This document shows, one piece after another, positions 1 through 7,522 of a stretch of DNA of 64,000 nucleotides. The stretch is from Marixanthomonas sp963974425 (GTDB lineage: Bacteria > Bacteroidota > Bacteroidia > Flavobacteriales > Flavobacteriaceae). Position 1 is the first letter of the stretch, and every line of letters starts with the position of its first letter. Made by a program: the position numbers and the translations under genes. Location: positions 1 to 64,000 of the forward strand of contig NZ_CAXBCK010000014.1 of assembly GCF_963974425.1 (NCBI RefSeq), in the 5' to 3' direction. Under the pieces are notes generated by a model. The model was not told the DNA's origin. It worked only from the letters and a program-made list of their open reading frames with translations, and searched no databases.

Positions 1-1
1 G

Positions 2-130
2 GATGCAAAACGTGCTTTAGCACCCGTGCTTCGCCATCGAGTTATTGTGTCGCCAGAGCGTGAAATGGAAGGCATGACACCCGAAACAGTGATTGATATG
101 ATTGCCCAATCCATAGAAATACCTAGATAA
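2..130 (+). CDS. MoxR-family AAA+ ATPase, C-terminal end only
   Basis: An open frame enters from the left edge and stops at 128-130; 42 residues are visible. The ending (ALAPVLRHRVIVSPEREMEG, then TPETVIDMI) matches the C-terminal lid of MoxR AAA+ ATPases as I know them: an arginine-rich 'ALAPVLRHRV' stretch followed by a short helix. MoxR proteins act as chaperone-like ATPases and in Bacteroidota usually precede a DUF58 gene. The next gene is a DUF58 protein one base after this stop, which supports the call. The Walker motifs lie outside the window, so the identification rests on the tail and the context. Confidence 0.8.
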   Translation, partial: DAKRALAPVLRHRVIVSPEREMEGMTPETVIDMIAQSIEIPR

Positions 131-131
131 C

Positions 132-1463
132 GTGATTAAATTTATAAAATCCTTATACCTCACGCCACGTTTCTTTTACGTGTTGGCAAGCCTTTCGGTG
201 TTGTTTTTGGCATCGTATTGGTTTACAGAAGTGTATGGTATTATTTGGATTTTAGTATTAGCATTCTTGGTCTTCATTCTGTTTGAAATATCCATGCTGT
301 ACAGCAAAAACGGATTGAAAGGGGAACGAATTTTACCCGATAAATTTTCAAATAGTGATGTGAACGATGTGCAAGTTCAGCTTAAAAACAACTATAAATT
401 TACCATTGAAGTCGCTCTGGTAGATGAATTGCCTATTCAGTTTCAAAAACGAGATTTTTTCAGAAAAACTATACTGCCGGGAAAAAACAGAAATACTCTG
501 CAATACCAAGTACGACCGGTGGAACGGGGTGAATATAGCTTCGGGAATTTAAATTGTTATGCAACTTCGGTCATTGGGCTTATAAGACGACGCTATACCT
601 TTAACAATGAACAAATGGTGAAAGTGTATCCGTCTTTCATTCAAATGAAAAAATACGACTTTCTGGCTATTGATAATCGATTACGGCAAATTGGTTTAAA
701 GAAAATACGTCGTATTGGTCACACCATGGAGTTTGAACAAATAAAAGAATACGTGGTGGGCGATGATGTTCGTACCGTAAACTGGAAAGCGACTGCAAAA
801 CACGGTCACTTAATGGTGAATCAGTATCAGGACGAAAAAATGCAGCCTATCTATTCGATTATTGATACCAGCCGGGTAATGAAGATGCCGTTTAACGAAT
901 TGAAACTACTCGATTACGCCATAAACAGCTCGTTAGCTTTCAGCAATATCGCATTAAAAAAAGGCGACAAAGTGGGAGTGGTGGATTTTTCGAACAAATT
1001 AGGAGCTTTTTTACCTGCAAATGCCAAGAAAACATATTTAAAGACCTTGTTGGAAACTCTTTATAATGTAGACACCAAATTTAAAGATTCCGATTTTGGA
1101 ATTTTACAAGCCTTGGTACGGAGAAAGATCACCCAGCGCAGTTTGTTGTTGCTATACACAAATTTTGAGCACATTTCATCTTTAAAACGACAGCTTCCCT
1201 ATTTGCAAGCCATCGCAAAAAAGCACGTGTTGGTAGTCATCTTTTTTGAAAATACTGAACTGAAATCGTTGAGCGATACAGATGCTGAAACCATCCCCGA
1301 AATTGTAGACAAAACCATAGCACAACAATTTCAGTATGACAAGAAGTTGATGGTTCGTGAATTACAACAACGCGGCATACAAACCGTCCTAACTGACCCA
1401 GAGGATTTAACAGTAAACACCATCAATAAGTATTTGGAAATTAAGGCTAAAGGGCTTTTGTAA
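132..1463 (+). CDS. DUF58 domain-containing membrane protein
   Basis: A 443-residue protein starting at a GTG one base after the MoxR stop, so the two are very probably co-transcribed. Two hydrophobic segments near residues 12-50 anchor it in the inner membrane. The DUF58 signature (GDDVRTVNWKATAKHGHLMV) lies around residues 213-232 and is followed by a von Willebrand A-like fold starting with 'IIDTSRVM'. In MoxR-DUF58 systems the DUF58 protein is thought to be a partner or target of the ATPase, often with Bat/VWA proteins encoded next to it. Such genes do not follow here: the next gene is a secreted DUF2141 protein. The start is inferred; no ATG lies near the expected N-terminus. The precise function is unknown. 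Confidence 0.88.
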   Translation: MIKFIKSLYLTPRFFYVLASLSVLFLASYWFTEVYGIIWILVLAFLVFILFEISMLYSKNGLKGERILPDKFSNSDVNDVQVQLKNNYKFTIEVALVDELPIQFQKRDFFRKTILPGKNRNTLQYQVRPVERGEYSFGNLNCYATSVIGLIRRRYTFNNEQMVKVYPSFIQMKKYDFLAIDNRLRQIGLKKIRRIGHTMEFEQIKEYVVGDDVRTVNWKATAKHGHLMVNQYQDEKMQPIYSIIDTSRVMKMPFNELKLLDYAINSSLAFSNIALKKGDKVGVVDFSNKLGAFLPANAKKTYLKTLLETLYNVDTKFKDSDFGILQALVRRKITQRSLLLLYTNFEHISSLKRQLPYLQAIAKKHVLVVIFFENTELKSLSDTDAETIPEIVDKTIAQQFQYDKKLMVRELQQRGIQTVLTDPEDLTVNTINKYLEIKAKGLL

Positions 1464-1568
1464 CAATTCAGTCACTACATTATACAGTTGGGTAGATTAC
1501 TTTATTCTGAAACAAGGAAACACCCCATCTTTGTTGTAAGAAAACAATAACCACCTAAATACTGTATT

Positions 1569-1997
1569 ATGAAAACAATCATTGTAACATTAAGCTTAGC
1601 TTTTACTTCGCTATTTTTAAATGCTCAAACGGAAGTAGAAACAACTTCAGAAACTCAAACCATTACCGTAACCGTTCCTGTTCAAAGCGAAGAAGGAAAC
1701 GTCGTTTTTGGTCTCTATGACGAAACTTCTTTTATGAAACAACCACTTGTGGGATTAGAAGGGGAAATCAAGGATGGAAAAGCATCCGTAACCTTTGAAG
1801 ATGTAAAACCGGGAACCTACGCCATCTTATTGTTTCACGACAAAAATGGAAACAAACAAATGGATTTTGAAGCCAACGGTATGCCAACTGAACCGTATGG
1901 AGCAAGTAATAACGTAATGAGCATGGGACCTCCACTATGGAGCGACACCAAGTTTAAAGTGACCAACGAACCTGTTGACCTTGAGGTTAGAATGTAA
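1569..1997 (+). CDS. Secreted DUF2141 domain protein
   Basis: A 142-residue protein with a clear signal peptide (about residues 1-20, ending LNAQ), so it is probably exported to the periplasm or cell surface. The body has the DUF2141 pattern: 'VVFGLYD', a 'GTYAILLFHDKNGN' strand-loop and 'MPTEPYGASNN' close to the C-terminus. The fold resembles a small beta-sandwich, and its biochemical role is unknown. A paralogue sits on the minus strand at 7523-7936 with the same block order. The gene stands alone between the DUF58 gene and oxyR and is followed by a good terminator hairpin. Confidence 0.85.
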   Translation: MKTIIVTLSLAFTSLFLNAQTEVETTSETQTITVTVPVQSEEGNVVFGLYDETSFMKQPLVGLEGEIKDGKASVTFEDVKPGTYAILLFHDKNGNKQMDFEANGMPTEPYGASNNVMSMGPPLWSDTKFKVTNEPVDLEVRM

Positions 1998-2021
1998 CAT
2001 TCGTATTATTAAAAATGTACT

Positions 2022-2058
2022 AAAGCGCAATGATAAATAACTTCATTGCGCTTTTTGT
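2022..2058 (+). terminator. Rho-independent terminator after the DUF2141 gene
   Basis: A perfect 12-bp stem (2022-2033 pairs with 2043-2054) with a 9-nt loop, followed by TTGTAT. It lies 24 nt after the stop and separates the DUF2141 gene from oxyR. The stem begins with AAA and ends with TTT, so it could also stop transcription from the opposite direction. Confidence 0.8.
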
Positions 2059-2110
2059 ATAAGAAAAAACATAAAAAATAAAATTTTAATAGATTTTATC
2101 AATAACATCG

Positions 2111-2118
2111 TATCTTTG
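2111..2118 (+). promoter_or_regulatory. Bacteroidota -7 box of oxyR
   Basis: TATCTTTG fits the Bacteroidota primary sigma -7 consensus TAnnTTTG and lies 17 nt before the oxyR ATG. No convincing -33 TTG is present at the usual distance, so the promoter may be weak or activator-dependent. Confidence 0.5.
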
Positions 2119-2135
2119 CAATAAAGATAAAAGCT

Positions 2136-3074
2136 ATGACCATTACCCAACTAAAATATGTTCTTGCTGTTGCTGAACACCAAAATTTTACCAAAGCAGC
2201 ACAGAAAACGTTTGTGACTCAACCTACTTTGAGTATGCAGATACAAAAGCTGGAAGAAGAGCTTGACATTCTAATTTTTGATCGTAGCAAAAAACCTATT
2301 GAATTGACAGCTGTGGGTCAAAAAATTGTTACTCAAGCCCGTAATATTGTTAATGAGTCTGAACGTATGCAAGACGTAGTAGACCAAGAAAAAGGATTTA
2401 TTGGAGGTGAGTTTAAGTTAGGTATCATCCCTACCATCACGCCTACGCTACTACCTATGTTTTTAAAAGCGTTTACTAGTAAATACCCTAAAGTTCAGCT
2501 TAAAATTGAAGAACTTACGACTCCTGAAATTATTGCAAAACTTCAAGATGGTCATATAGATGCCGCAATTGCTGCAACACCATTGCATATAGAACGAATA
2601 AAAGAACGTGCTTTATATTATGAGCCTTTTGTAGGATATATCCCTTCTAATCATAGGCTATCTAAAAAAGAAAAAATAGACAGTACCGATTTAGAACTAG
2701 ACGATATTCTGTTATTGGAAGATGGACATTGCTTTCGGGATGGAGTAATAAACCTCTGTAAATCGTCAAAACTTAGTGGTAATGACAAGTTTCAATTAGA
2801 AAGTGGCAGTTTTGAAACGTTGATAAAGCTTTCAAATGAAGGATTGGGAATGACACTCCTTCCCTATCTACATACCCTAGATGTTTCAGAAAAACAACAA
2901 CAAAACCTTCGTTATTTTAATGAGCCGTCACCAGCAAGAGAAGTAAGTTTAATTTACAGTAAAAGTGAATTAAAACTGCAAATAATCGAGGCATTACACG
3001 ACGTTATTTCAGGTGTTGTAAGAGGTGCAATAGCTTTTCAAGATGTGAAAATTATTGATCCTTTAAAAAAATAA
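2136..3074 (+). CDS. oxyR: Hydrogen peroxide-sensing LysR-type regulator OxyR
   Basis: A 312-residue LysR-family regulator. Residues 1-60 form the winged helix-turn-helix (QNFTKAAQKTFVTQPTLSMQ) and residues 90-295 the effector domain. The sequence 'EDGHCFRDGVINLC' puts cysteines at residues 199 and 208. These are the positions of the peroxide-sensing disulfide pair in E. coli OxyR, which is strong support for OxyR rather than a generic LysR protein. It probably activates peroxide-defence genes. None lies directly beside it; the nearest candidates in the window are ahpC at 30762 and tpx at 32094. It is transcribed alone between two hairpins. Confidence 0.9.
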   Translation: MTITQLKYVLAVAEHQNFTKAAQKTFVTQPTLSMQIQKLEEELDILIFDRSKKPIELTAVGQKIVTQARNIVNESERMQDVVDQEKGFIGGEFKLGIIPTITPTLLPMFLKAFTSKYPKVQLKIEELTTPEIIAKLQDGHIDAAIAATPLHIERIKERALYYEPFVGYIPSNHRLSKKEKIDSTDLELDDILLLEDGHCFRDGVINLCKSSKLSGNDKFQLESGSFETLIKLSNEGLGMTLLPYLHTLDVSEKQQQNLRYFNEPSPAREVSLIYSKSELKLQIIEALHDVISGVVRGAIAFQDVKIIDPLKK

Positions 3075-3075
3075 A

Positions 3076-3105
3076 AAAGTCCGGTATTACTACCGGACTT
3101 TCTTT
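3076..3105. terminator. Bidirectional terminator between oxyR and a convergent small gene
   Basis: An 11-bp stem (3076-3086 with 3091-3101) closes a 4-nt loop. There is an A-run on the left and a T-rich stretch on the right, so the hairpin can end transcripts from both sides. It touches the stop codon of the minus-strand gene at 3104. Confidence 0.8.
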
Positions 3106-3301
3106 ATGGGTTTAATAAAATTAGACATTGATTTAATTCGGGATTCTGTTTAATAAGAGCATCTACCCAAGCTTTAAGTTCCTCAATTTCATAAGGAAGC
3201 AGCCTGTCCATCGCCTTCTTCAACTCTTTACAGAACAAATTCACATCAAAACTCACCTTTGAAAGCACAGCTTTGGTGTAATCAAACATTGCTCTAGCCA
3301 T
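3104..3301 (-). CDS. Conserved small protein of unknown function (65 aa)
   Basis: A short acidic/basic helical protein with no signal peptide or membrane segment. The pattern 'LFCKELKKAMDRLLPYEIEEL' is familiar to me from small hypothetical proteins of Flavobacteriaceae, but I know of no function. It is oriented against oxyR and shares a bidirectional terminator with it. The ATG at 3301 is followed by a conserved-looking 'MARAMFDYTKAVLSKVSFD' start. About 125 bp upstream (3302-3427) is A/T-rich and without genes; it presumably holds its promoter. Confidence 0.65.
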   Translation of the reverse strand: MARAMFDYTKAVLSKVSFDVNLFCKELKKAMDRLLPYEIEELKAWVDALIKQNPELNQCLILLNP

Positions 3302-3427
3302 CGTTTAACTAAATTTAAAATAGGTTAAGTAGAAGTGTATCTATATGCAGAGGGTTTAATTGGTTAGTTTGTTTAAATATAACAAAAATATTTCAAAAAT
3401 ATTTCTTTTGTTGATAACTAAAGAATG

Positions 3428-4228
3428 TTAAAATCGGTTATCCCCATCTAATAGGCTTCCAAGTCCGCCAAGCACACTGCCTTCGCCTTTATCTTTACCA
3501 CCACCTTTTGGAGCAGCTGCCCAAACTCGGTTTGCCAATCGGCTAAAAGGTAAGGATTGTATATAGACGGTTCCAGGACCAGTTAAGGTTGCAAAAAACA
3601 ATCCTTCTCCACCGAATATGGTATTTTTTATACCACCTACAAATTCAATATCATAATCTACCGTTTGGTCAAAACCAATAATACAACCTGTATCCACTTT
3701 TAGCTTTTCACCTGGTGCTAATTCTTTTACGGCTGTTGTTCCACCAGCGTGGACAAAAGCTTTTCCAAAGCCTTCTAGTTTTTGCATTATAAAGCCTTCA
3801 CCTCCAAAAAAACCACGACCTAACTTCTTGGAAAATTCAATACCAATAGAAACGCCTTTTGCCGCACAGAGAAAAGCATCTTTTTGACAAATAAATTTTC
3901 CGTTGAATTTTTCAAGATCAATAGCAATTATTTTTCCAGGGTACGGAGAAGCGAAACTTACTCGTTTTTTCCCAGGAACGGTATTGTAAAAGGCGGTCAT
4001 AAACAGACTTTCACCTGTCAATAGACGTTTTCCGGCTCCGAAAACTTTTCCTAATAATCCTTTGTCATTTTTTGATCCATCTCCAAAAATGGTTTCCATT
4101 TTAATGCCGTTATCCATCATCATAAAGCTACCGGCTTCGGCAACAACGCCTTCGTTGGGATCTAGTTCAATTTCCACATACTGCATTTCTTCGCCGTAAA
4201 TGGTATAATCGATTTCGTGTGCTTTCAT
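3428..4228 (-). CDS. TIGR00266 / AIM24-family protein
   Basis: A 266-residue protein. It matches the TIGR00266/AIM24 family in its opening (YVEIELDPNEGVVAEAGSF), its glycine-rich double-stranded beta-helix repeats ('GRGFFGGEGFIMQKLEG', 'IFGGEGLFFATLTGPG') and the C-terminal 'VYIQSLPFSRLANR'. No signal peptide is present, so it is probably cytoplasmic or membrane-peripheral. In bacteria the family is widespread and uncharacterised; the yeast relative AIM24 is mitochondrial. The C-terminal tail is glycine/lysine-rich (GGGKDKGEG) and low-complexity. It lies downstream of the 2TM cluster on the same strand with an 80-bp gap, so co-transcription is possible but not shown. Confidence 0.85.
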   Translation of the reverse strand: MKAHEIDYTIYGEEMQYVEIELDPNEGVVAEAGSFMMMDNGIKMETIFGDGSKNDKGLLGKVFGAGKRLLTGESLFMTAFYNTVPGKKRVSFASPYPGKIIAIDLEKFNGKFICQKDAFLCAAKGVSIGIEFSKKLGRGFFGGEGFIMQKLEGFGKAFVHAGGTTAVKELAPGEKLKVDTGCIIGFDQTVDYDIEFVGGIKNTIFGGEGLFFATLTGPGTVYIQSLPFSRLANRVWAAAPKGGGKDKGEGSVLGGLGSLLDGDNRF

Positions 4229-4307
4229 TCTGCTAGGGTGTTTTCTATTAGTTGTATAAAAATAAAATATGTTACAAATGGAAGTAGCTAAAAGCTTTCA
4301 AAAATTA

Positions 4308-4641
4308 TTATTCACAGAGATTATTATTCTGAAAATCTTTTTCTTCCTCTTCCATAAATTGTTTTATTTTTCGCTCTTCCCAATCTCTAAAAGGCATCAA
4401 TTTTGGCTTAAAAACATAGAGCCAGTTGATAACAATTACTATTCCCCAGAAAAATGGAGTCGTAAAGTAAGACCAATTTGGAAAATGAATAGGTACGAAA
4501 GTGTCTTTAAATACACCAAGCACTGCTAGAAGCATTATTCTATTGATTGTAAGGTAAATACTTAGGTGGATATAAAAACCCTTTATATCTTCTACTCTTT
4601 TTTTTAGCGCGTGCGTATTTTGTTTTGTCTTCGGGTTCCAT
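4308..4641 (-). pseudogene. 2TM-domain protein interrupted by a +1 frameshift in an A8 run
   Basis: Two overlapping frames together encode one 2TM-domain protein. The first starts at ATG 4641-4639 and reads MEPEDKTKYARAKK; the second then continues as KRVEDIKGFYIHLSIYLTIN and runs through 'FRDWEERKIKQFMEEEEKD' to the stop at 4308. The frames join at a run of eight A (minus strand; T at 4598-4605). With seven A the gene would be a continuous 110-residue protein whose N-terminus aligns with the paralogues just upstream (KYLRAKERMENIKKFY; KYARAKERVQKLKGFY). It could be a real inactivating indel, a sequencing error in a homopolymer, or transcriptional slippage. Reading only from the internal ATG at 4535 would remove the first half of the domain. 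Confidence 0.75.
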
Positions 4642-4645
4642 GCTA

Positions 4646-4996
4646 CTATTGTTTAAGTTTTTCTTCAGCCTCCATAAACTGCTTGATCTTTTTTTCTTCC
4701 CAATTTTTGAAAAATGAAATTTTAAACGCTTTAAACTTATCTCCTTTAAAGACTTTTAGTCCGTGGAAAATCAATACGATGGTCCATACTATTGAAAAGA
4801 ATAAAAAATTTGCGTCTATCCAATTTTTGAATCCTTGATTTTCAATAGTTTCATAAAAGCCTCTAATTACAAAAAGCCAAATTAAAATAGAGGCGATATT
4901 AATGAGTAGATAAACAATAATGTGATTGTAAAATACTTTGATGGTATCTACTTTTTTCTGAGCACGATGATATGCGGTTTCGGTATAGTTTTTCAT
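4646..4996 (-). CDS. 2TM-domain protein
   Basis: A protein of about 116 residues with two hydrophobic segments (near residues 25-45 and 63-83 from the chosen start) and the family's flanking motifs: 'ETAYHRAQKKVDTIKVFYNHI' before the first segment and 'NWEEKKIKQFMEAEEK' at the C-terminus. I start at the ATG at 4996 (MKNYTETAY). An ATG 18 nt upstream is in frame but would overlap the previous gene's stop, and the family normally begins just before this motif. 2TM domains occur alone or fused to LytS-type kinases; their role is unknown, but membrane sensing or partner interaction has been suggested. It is the middle member of a run of three. Confidence 0.8.
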   Translation of the reverse strand: MKNYTETAYHRAQKKVDTIKVFYNHIIVYLLINIASILIWLFVIRGFYETIENQGFKNWIDANFLFFSIVWTIVLIFHGLKVFKGDKFKAFKISFFKNWEEKKIKQFMEAEEKLKQ

Positions 4997-5004
4997 AATT
5001 AAAC

Positions 5005-5322
5005 TTATTTCCAAAGGTCTTTACTGTTTTTTTCATCTTCTTCCATGAACTGTTTCATTTTACGTTCTTCCCAGTCTCTTCCTAAAAAGGAATTAAACTT
5101 AAAAGCTTTTGCAGCTTGAAACACAATGCCTATTCCCCACCCCAATGCGGCCCATAAAAACCAAGGGTAGCGTAATTCGTTGGTATAATAATTAAGCCCA
5201 GCAAGAAAAAGGATAAATACTATGTAGAAGAATAAACTGGTATAGAATTTTTTTATATTTTCCATACGTTCTTTAGCACGCAAGTACTTGTTATCTCTTT
5301 CTGTATCTCTATCGGTATTCAT
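5005..5322 (-). CDS. 2TM-domain protein
   Basis: A 105-residue protein with the full 2TM pattern: an N-terminal charged segment (KYLRAKERMENIKKFYTSL), two membrane helices (around residues 30-48 and 55-72), a 'FNSFLGRDWEERKMKQFMEE' stretch and an acidic tail. The closest visible relative is the C-terminal module of the kinase encoded 100 bp upstream (FNYNPFFGKDWEKQKIKELMEEDD). That suggests the stand-alone genes arose by duplication of the kinase module, or the reverse. It is probably co-transcribed with the kinase and the next 2TM gene. Confidence 0.85.
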   Translation of the reverse strand: MNTDRDTERDNKYLRAKERMENIKKFYTSLFFYIVFILFLAGLNYYTNELRYPWFLWAALGWGIGIVFQAAKAFKFNSFLGRDWEERKMKQFMEEDEKNSKDLWK

Positions 5323-5422
5323 AATGCGTTGTATTTTATTTTTAATAAAGGTATTTCAATCGGTTTCATTTTTAAAAGAAAGGTTACTGGATTGTAACAT
5401 ATCCCGACTGAATTGTCATCTA

Positions 5423-6754
5423 TTAATCGTCTTCTTCCATCAACTCCTTAATTTTTTGTTTTTCCCAGTCTTTTCCGAAGAAAGGATTATAATTAAACGT
5501 TTCTGCAGCGTGGGCCAGAACACCCATACCCCACCCGGCTATTGGGAAAATAGCCCAAGGGAAACCCGCTCCCGATTTATAATTGACCCAAATAAATACC
5601 GGTATAAAAATTATGTACATCCCCAAGTTTCCATAAAAACCTTTCAGTTTTTGAACGCGTTCTTTTGCTCTCGCATATTTTTTTTCTGAAATATAAGTTT
5701 CTTGTGAGGACACAGTCATCGTCTGTTGTGTTAAAAGTGGTATGGAGATTCTAAATTGTTTTGCATCTTGTTGAATTTCAACAGGTCTATTGGTCAATAA
5801 ACCGTAGCGTTGCCGAATGTTCTTCAACCCTACTCCACTACTTTCCCTAACAACTTGTTTGGGTTGATAATTATTAGTGATTAATAGGTTGCCTTTATCT
5901 TCAGTAATGACAATATGCAACTTTTTTGAAGGGGTAACTTGGTTATGTTTCACTGCATTCTCAAGTAGTAATTGCAGTGATAGTGGTACTACCTTGGCTT
6001 CCGGATTGCTTAATTGTGAAGGCACCATAAATACAATGCTTTCTTCAAATCGCATTTTTAGTAATGACATGTACAATTGGGCAAATTTCAGCTCTTCTTC
6101 AATCGTTACCAATTGTTTATTTTTCTGTTCTAAAACATATCGGTACACTTTTGAAAGCGATGTTGTAAATCGGGTGGCAGCTTCTGGGTTTTCTTCAATT
6201 AAACTAGTCAATACATTCAAGCTATTAAACAAAAAGTGTGGATCTAATTGGTTTTTTAATGCATCGAACTGGGCTGAAGCAGCACCGGCAATTATTTTCT
6301 GTTCTTTAACCCTTTTTTCTTGCGTATGCTTATAATAAAAGAAGCCATAAAATATAATCAGTACTACAATAGAAATAATTAATGAAACCTTATAAAAATC
6401 AAAGTTTTGTGCTGCTATAAAATCAGGTATTGTATTTCCCTTAATAACCACACTTATTATAAAATGAATTAAAAATAAGGTAGCCATAGTAACAATAATA
6501 TTCGTTAAAACAGCTTTCCACAATATTTTTCGAGAATACAAAGCGCCTTTAAACTTTTCAAGAAAATACATGATCACATAGGCGTTTGCCATATACAAGG
6601 TAACCGAATAGAACTGGTTGTATAAAAACCGACGTAAGAGTTCTGTTCCGGTTTCTATGGTGTTCCCAGTTGCAAATTGTATGAGTCCTAATACTAAAAA
6701 TATGAGAGAGCCCACAAAAAATGCCTTACCCAATTCTTTAAAAAATCGAATCAT
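5423..6754 (-). CDS. LytS-type membrane histidine kinase with C-terminal 2TM module
   Basis: A 443-residue sensor kinase. Residues 1-140 hold about four membrane segments. The His_kinase (LytS/YehU-type) phosphoacceptor motif 'LDPHFLFNSLN' puts the histidine at 173, the N-box 'LLLENAVKHN' is at residues 262-271, and the G-box 'SSGVGLKNIRQR' is near 305-316. A complete 2TM domain follows at residues 358-443 with two more membrane segments, so the catalytic core lies between two membrane anchors. Its start overlaps the stop of the upstream TPR-like gene (TAATG), which indicates translational coupling. LytS-type kinases normally pair with a LytTR response regulator; none is encoded in the surrounding genes, so it is an orphan or has a distant partner. 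Confidence 0.9.
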   Translation of the reverse strand: MIRFFKELGKAFFVGSLIFLVLGLIQFATGNTIETGTELLRRFLYNQFYSVTLYMANAYVIMYFLEKFKGALYSRKILWKAVLTNIIVTMATLFLIHFIISVVIKGNTIPDFIAAQNFDFYKVSLIISIVVLIIFYGFFYYKHTQEKRVKEQKIIAGAASAQFDALKNQLDPHFLFNSLNVLTSLIEENPEAATRFTTSLSKVYRYVLEQKNKQLVTIEEELKFAQLYMSLLKMRFEESIVFMVPSQLSNPEAKVVPLSLQLLLENAVKHNQVTPSKKLHIVITEDKGNLLITNNYQPKQVVRESSGVGLKNIRQRYGLLTNRPVEIQQDAKQFRISIPLLTQQTMTVSSQETYISEKKYARAKERVQKLKGFYGNLGMYIIFIPVFIWVNYKSGAGFPWAIFPIAGWGMGVLAHAAETFNYNPFFGKDWEKQKIKELMEEDD

Positions 6755-7380
6755 TATTGTTTACAGTTTGTTTCAAAAATTTTTTGGGCACGTTCTTCTC
6801 CATAGGTGGGGTAGAATTTGCCTTCAGGTTTAAAGGTAGCAAAAAGTTCTATGGCTTTTTGAATGTCCTTGCAGTAGGGTTCTACAGACTGTTTAAAATA
6901 GGTTGCGCTGCCTATATCCCATTCGGCTTTACTTAGAATAACGCGTGGGTTATTAGGGGCTAATTGTAAAGCTTTTTGATACAGTTGTTGTACTTTTCCA
7001 GAATACTTCATTCCGTATTGCTGTCCATCAAAGGCGATCCAAGCAGTATACCATTGCGCTTCCAATATGAGTATTTCGGGGTTTTCTTTTGAATTAATTT
7101 TGGCTTGATTTATAAAATCTTGCGCTTTTTCCAATTGTGCCGTTAGTTTGGTTTTATCTTTTTCGCCGAAGCTATTGATCACATTTATTTGCGCCACATA
7201 ATAAGGTGGCAACCATTTTTCGGGTTCTGCCTGGGTAATACGCTCAAAAAGATTAGCAGCCTCCCAAGGTTTTTCGGCTTGCCAAAGCTCGAAGGCTTTT
7301 TGCATCCCAGTTTCATATTTTGATTGACAGAAACCAATTCCCGAAATAAGCAATACAGTAAGTATAAGTAGTTTTTTCAT
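6754..7380 (-). CDS. Secreted TPR-like protein
   Basis: A 208-residue protein with a signal peptide (MKKLLILTVLLISGIGFCQ) followed by helical repeats of tetratricopeptide type: 'ELWQAEKPWEAANLFERI' near residue 32, 'AQDFINQAKINSKENPEIL' near 86 and 'KVQQLYQKALQLAPNNPRV' near 128. It is probably a periplasmic or surface scaffold. The stop codon overlaps the kinase start by one base (TAATG), so it may act with that kinase, perhaps as a periplasmic sensing partner; that is inference. No enzymatic motif is visible. Confidence 0.75.
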   Translation of the reverse strand: MKKLLILTVLLISGIGFCQSKYETGMQKAFELWQAEKPWEAANLFERITQAEPEKWLPPYYVAQINVINSFGEKDKTKLTAQLEKAQDFINQAKINSKENPEILILEAQWYTAWIAFDGQQYGMKYSGKVQQLYQKALQLAPNNPRVILSKAEWDIGSATYFKQSVEPYCKDIQKAIELFATFKPEGKFYPTYGEERAQKIFETNCKQ

Positions 7381-7391
7381 CTTTTTCTCTT

Positions 7392-7505
7392 TTAATAGTA
7401 ATTAATAAGTAGTAAAACCCCGCCTACTAATAAAAATAGGCTTACAAACAGTAGTGCTGTTAGGGTATTTGGTTTTTTGTGTTTTGACAGTAAGACACCT
7501 AACAT
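7392..7505 (-). CDS. Candidate 37-residue single-pass membrane peptide
   Basis: A short open frame (ATG 7505-7503, TAA 7394-7392) encodes a basic N-terminus (LSKHKKPN) followed by an unbroken hydrophobic stretch of about 20 residues (ALLFVSLFLLVGGVLLLIN) ending in NYY. It fills the gap between the DUF2141 gene and the TPR-like gene, in the same orientation, only 17 nt from the DUF2141 stop and 11 nt from the TPR start. A purine-rich AGAGAG lies just before the ATG. Basic-then-hydrophobic composition in a tight operon position favours a real small membrane protein, but no homologue is known to me. Confidence 0.45.
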   Translation of the reverse strand: MLGVLLSKHKKPNTLTALLFVSLFLLVGGVLLLINYY

Positions 7506-7522
7506 ACTCTCTATGTTTTAAG

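Noticed and set aside
5877..6335. A 152-codon open frame on the plus strand
   Set aside because: It lies completely antisense to the histidine kinase core, whose motifs are intact. The translated product has no domain or signal, so it is a shadow frame.
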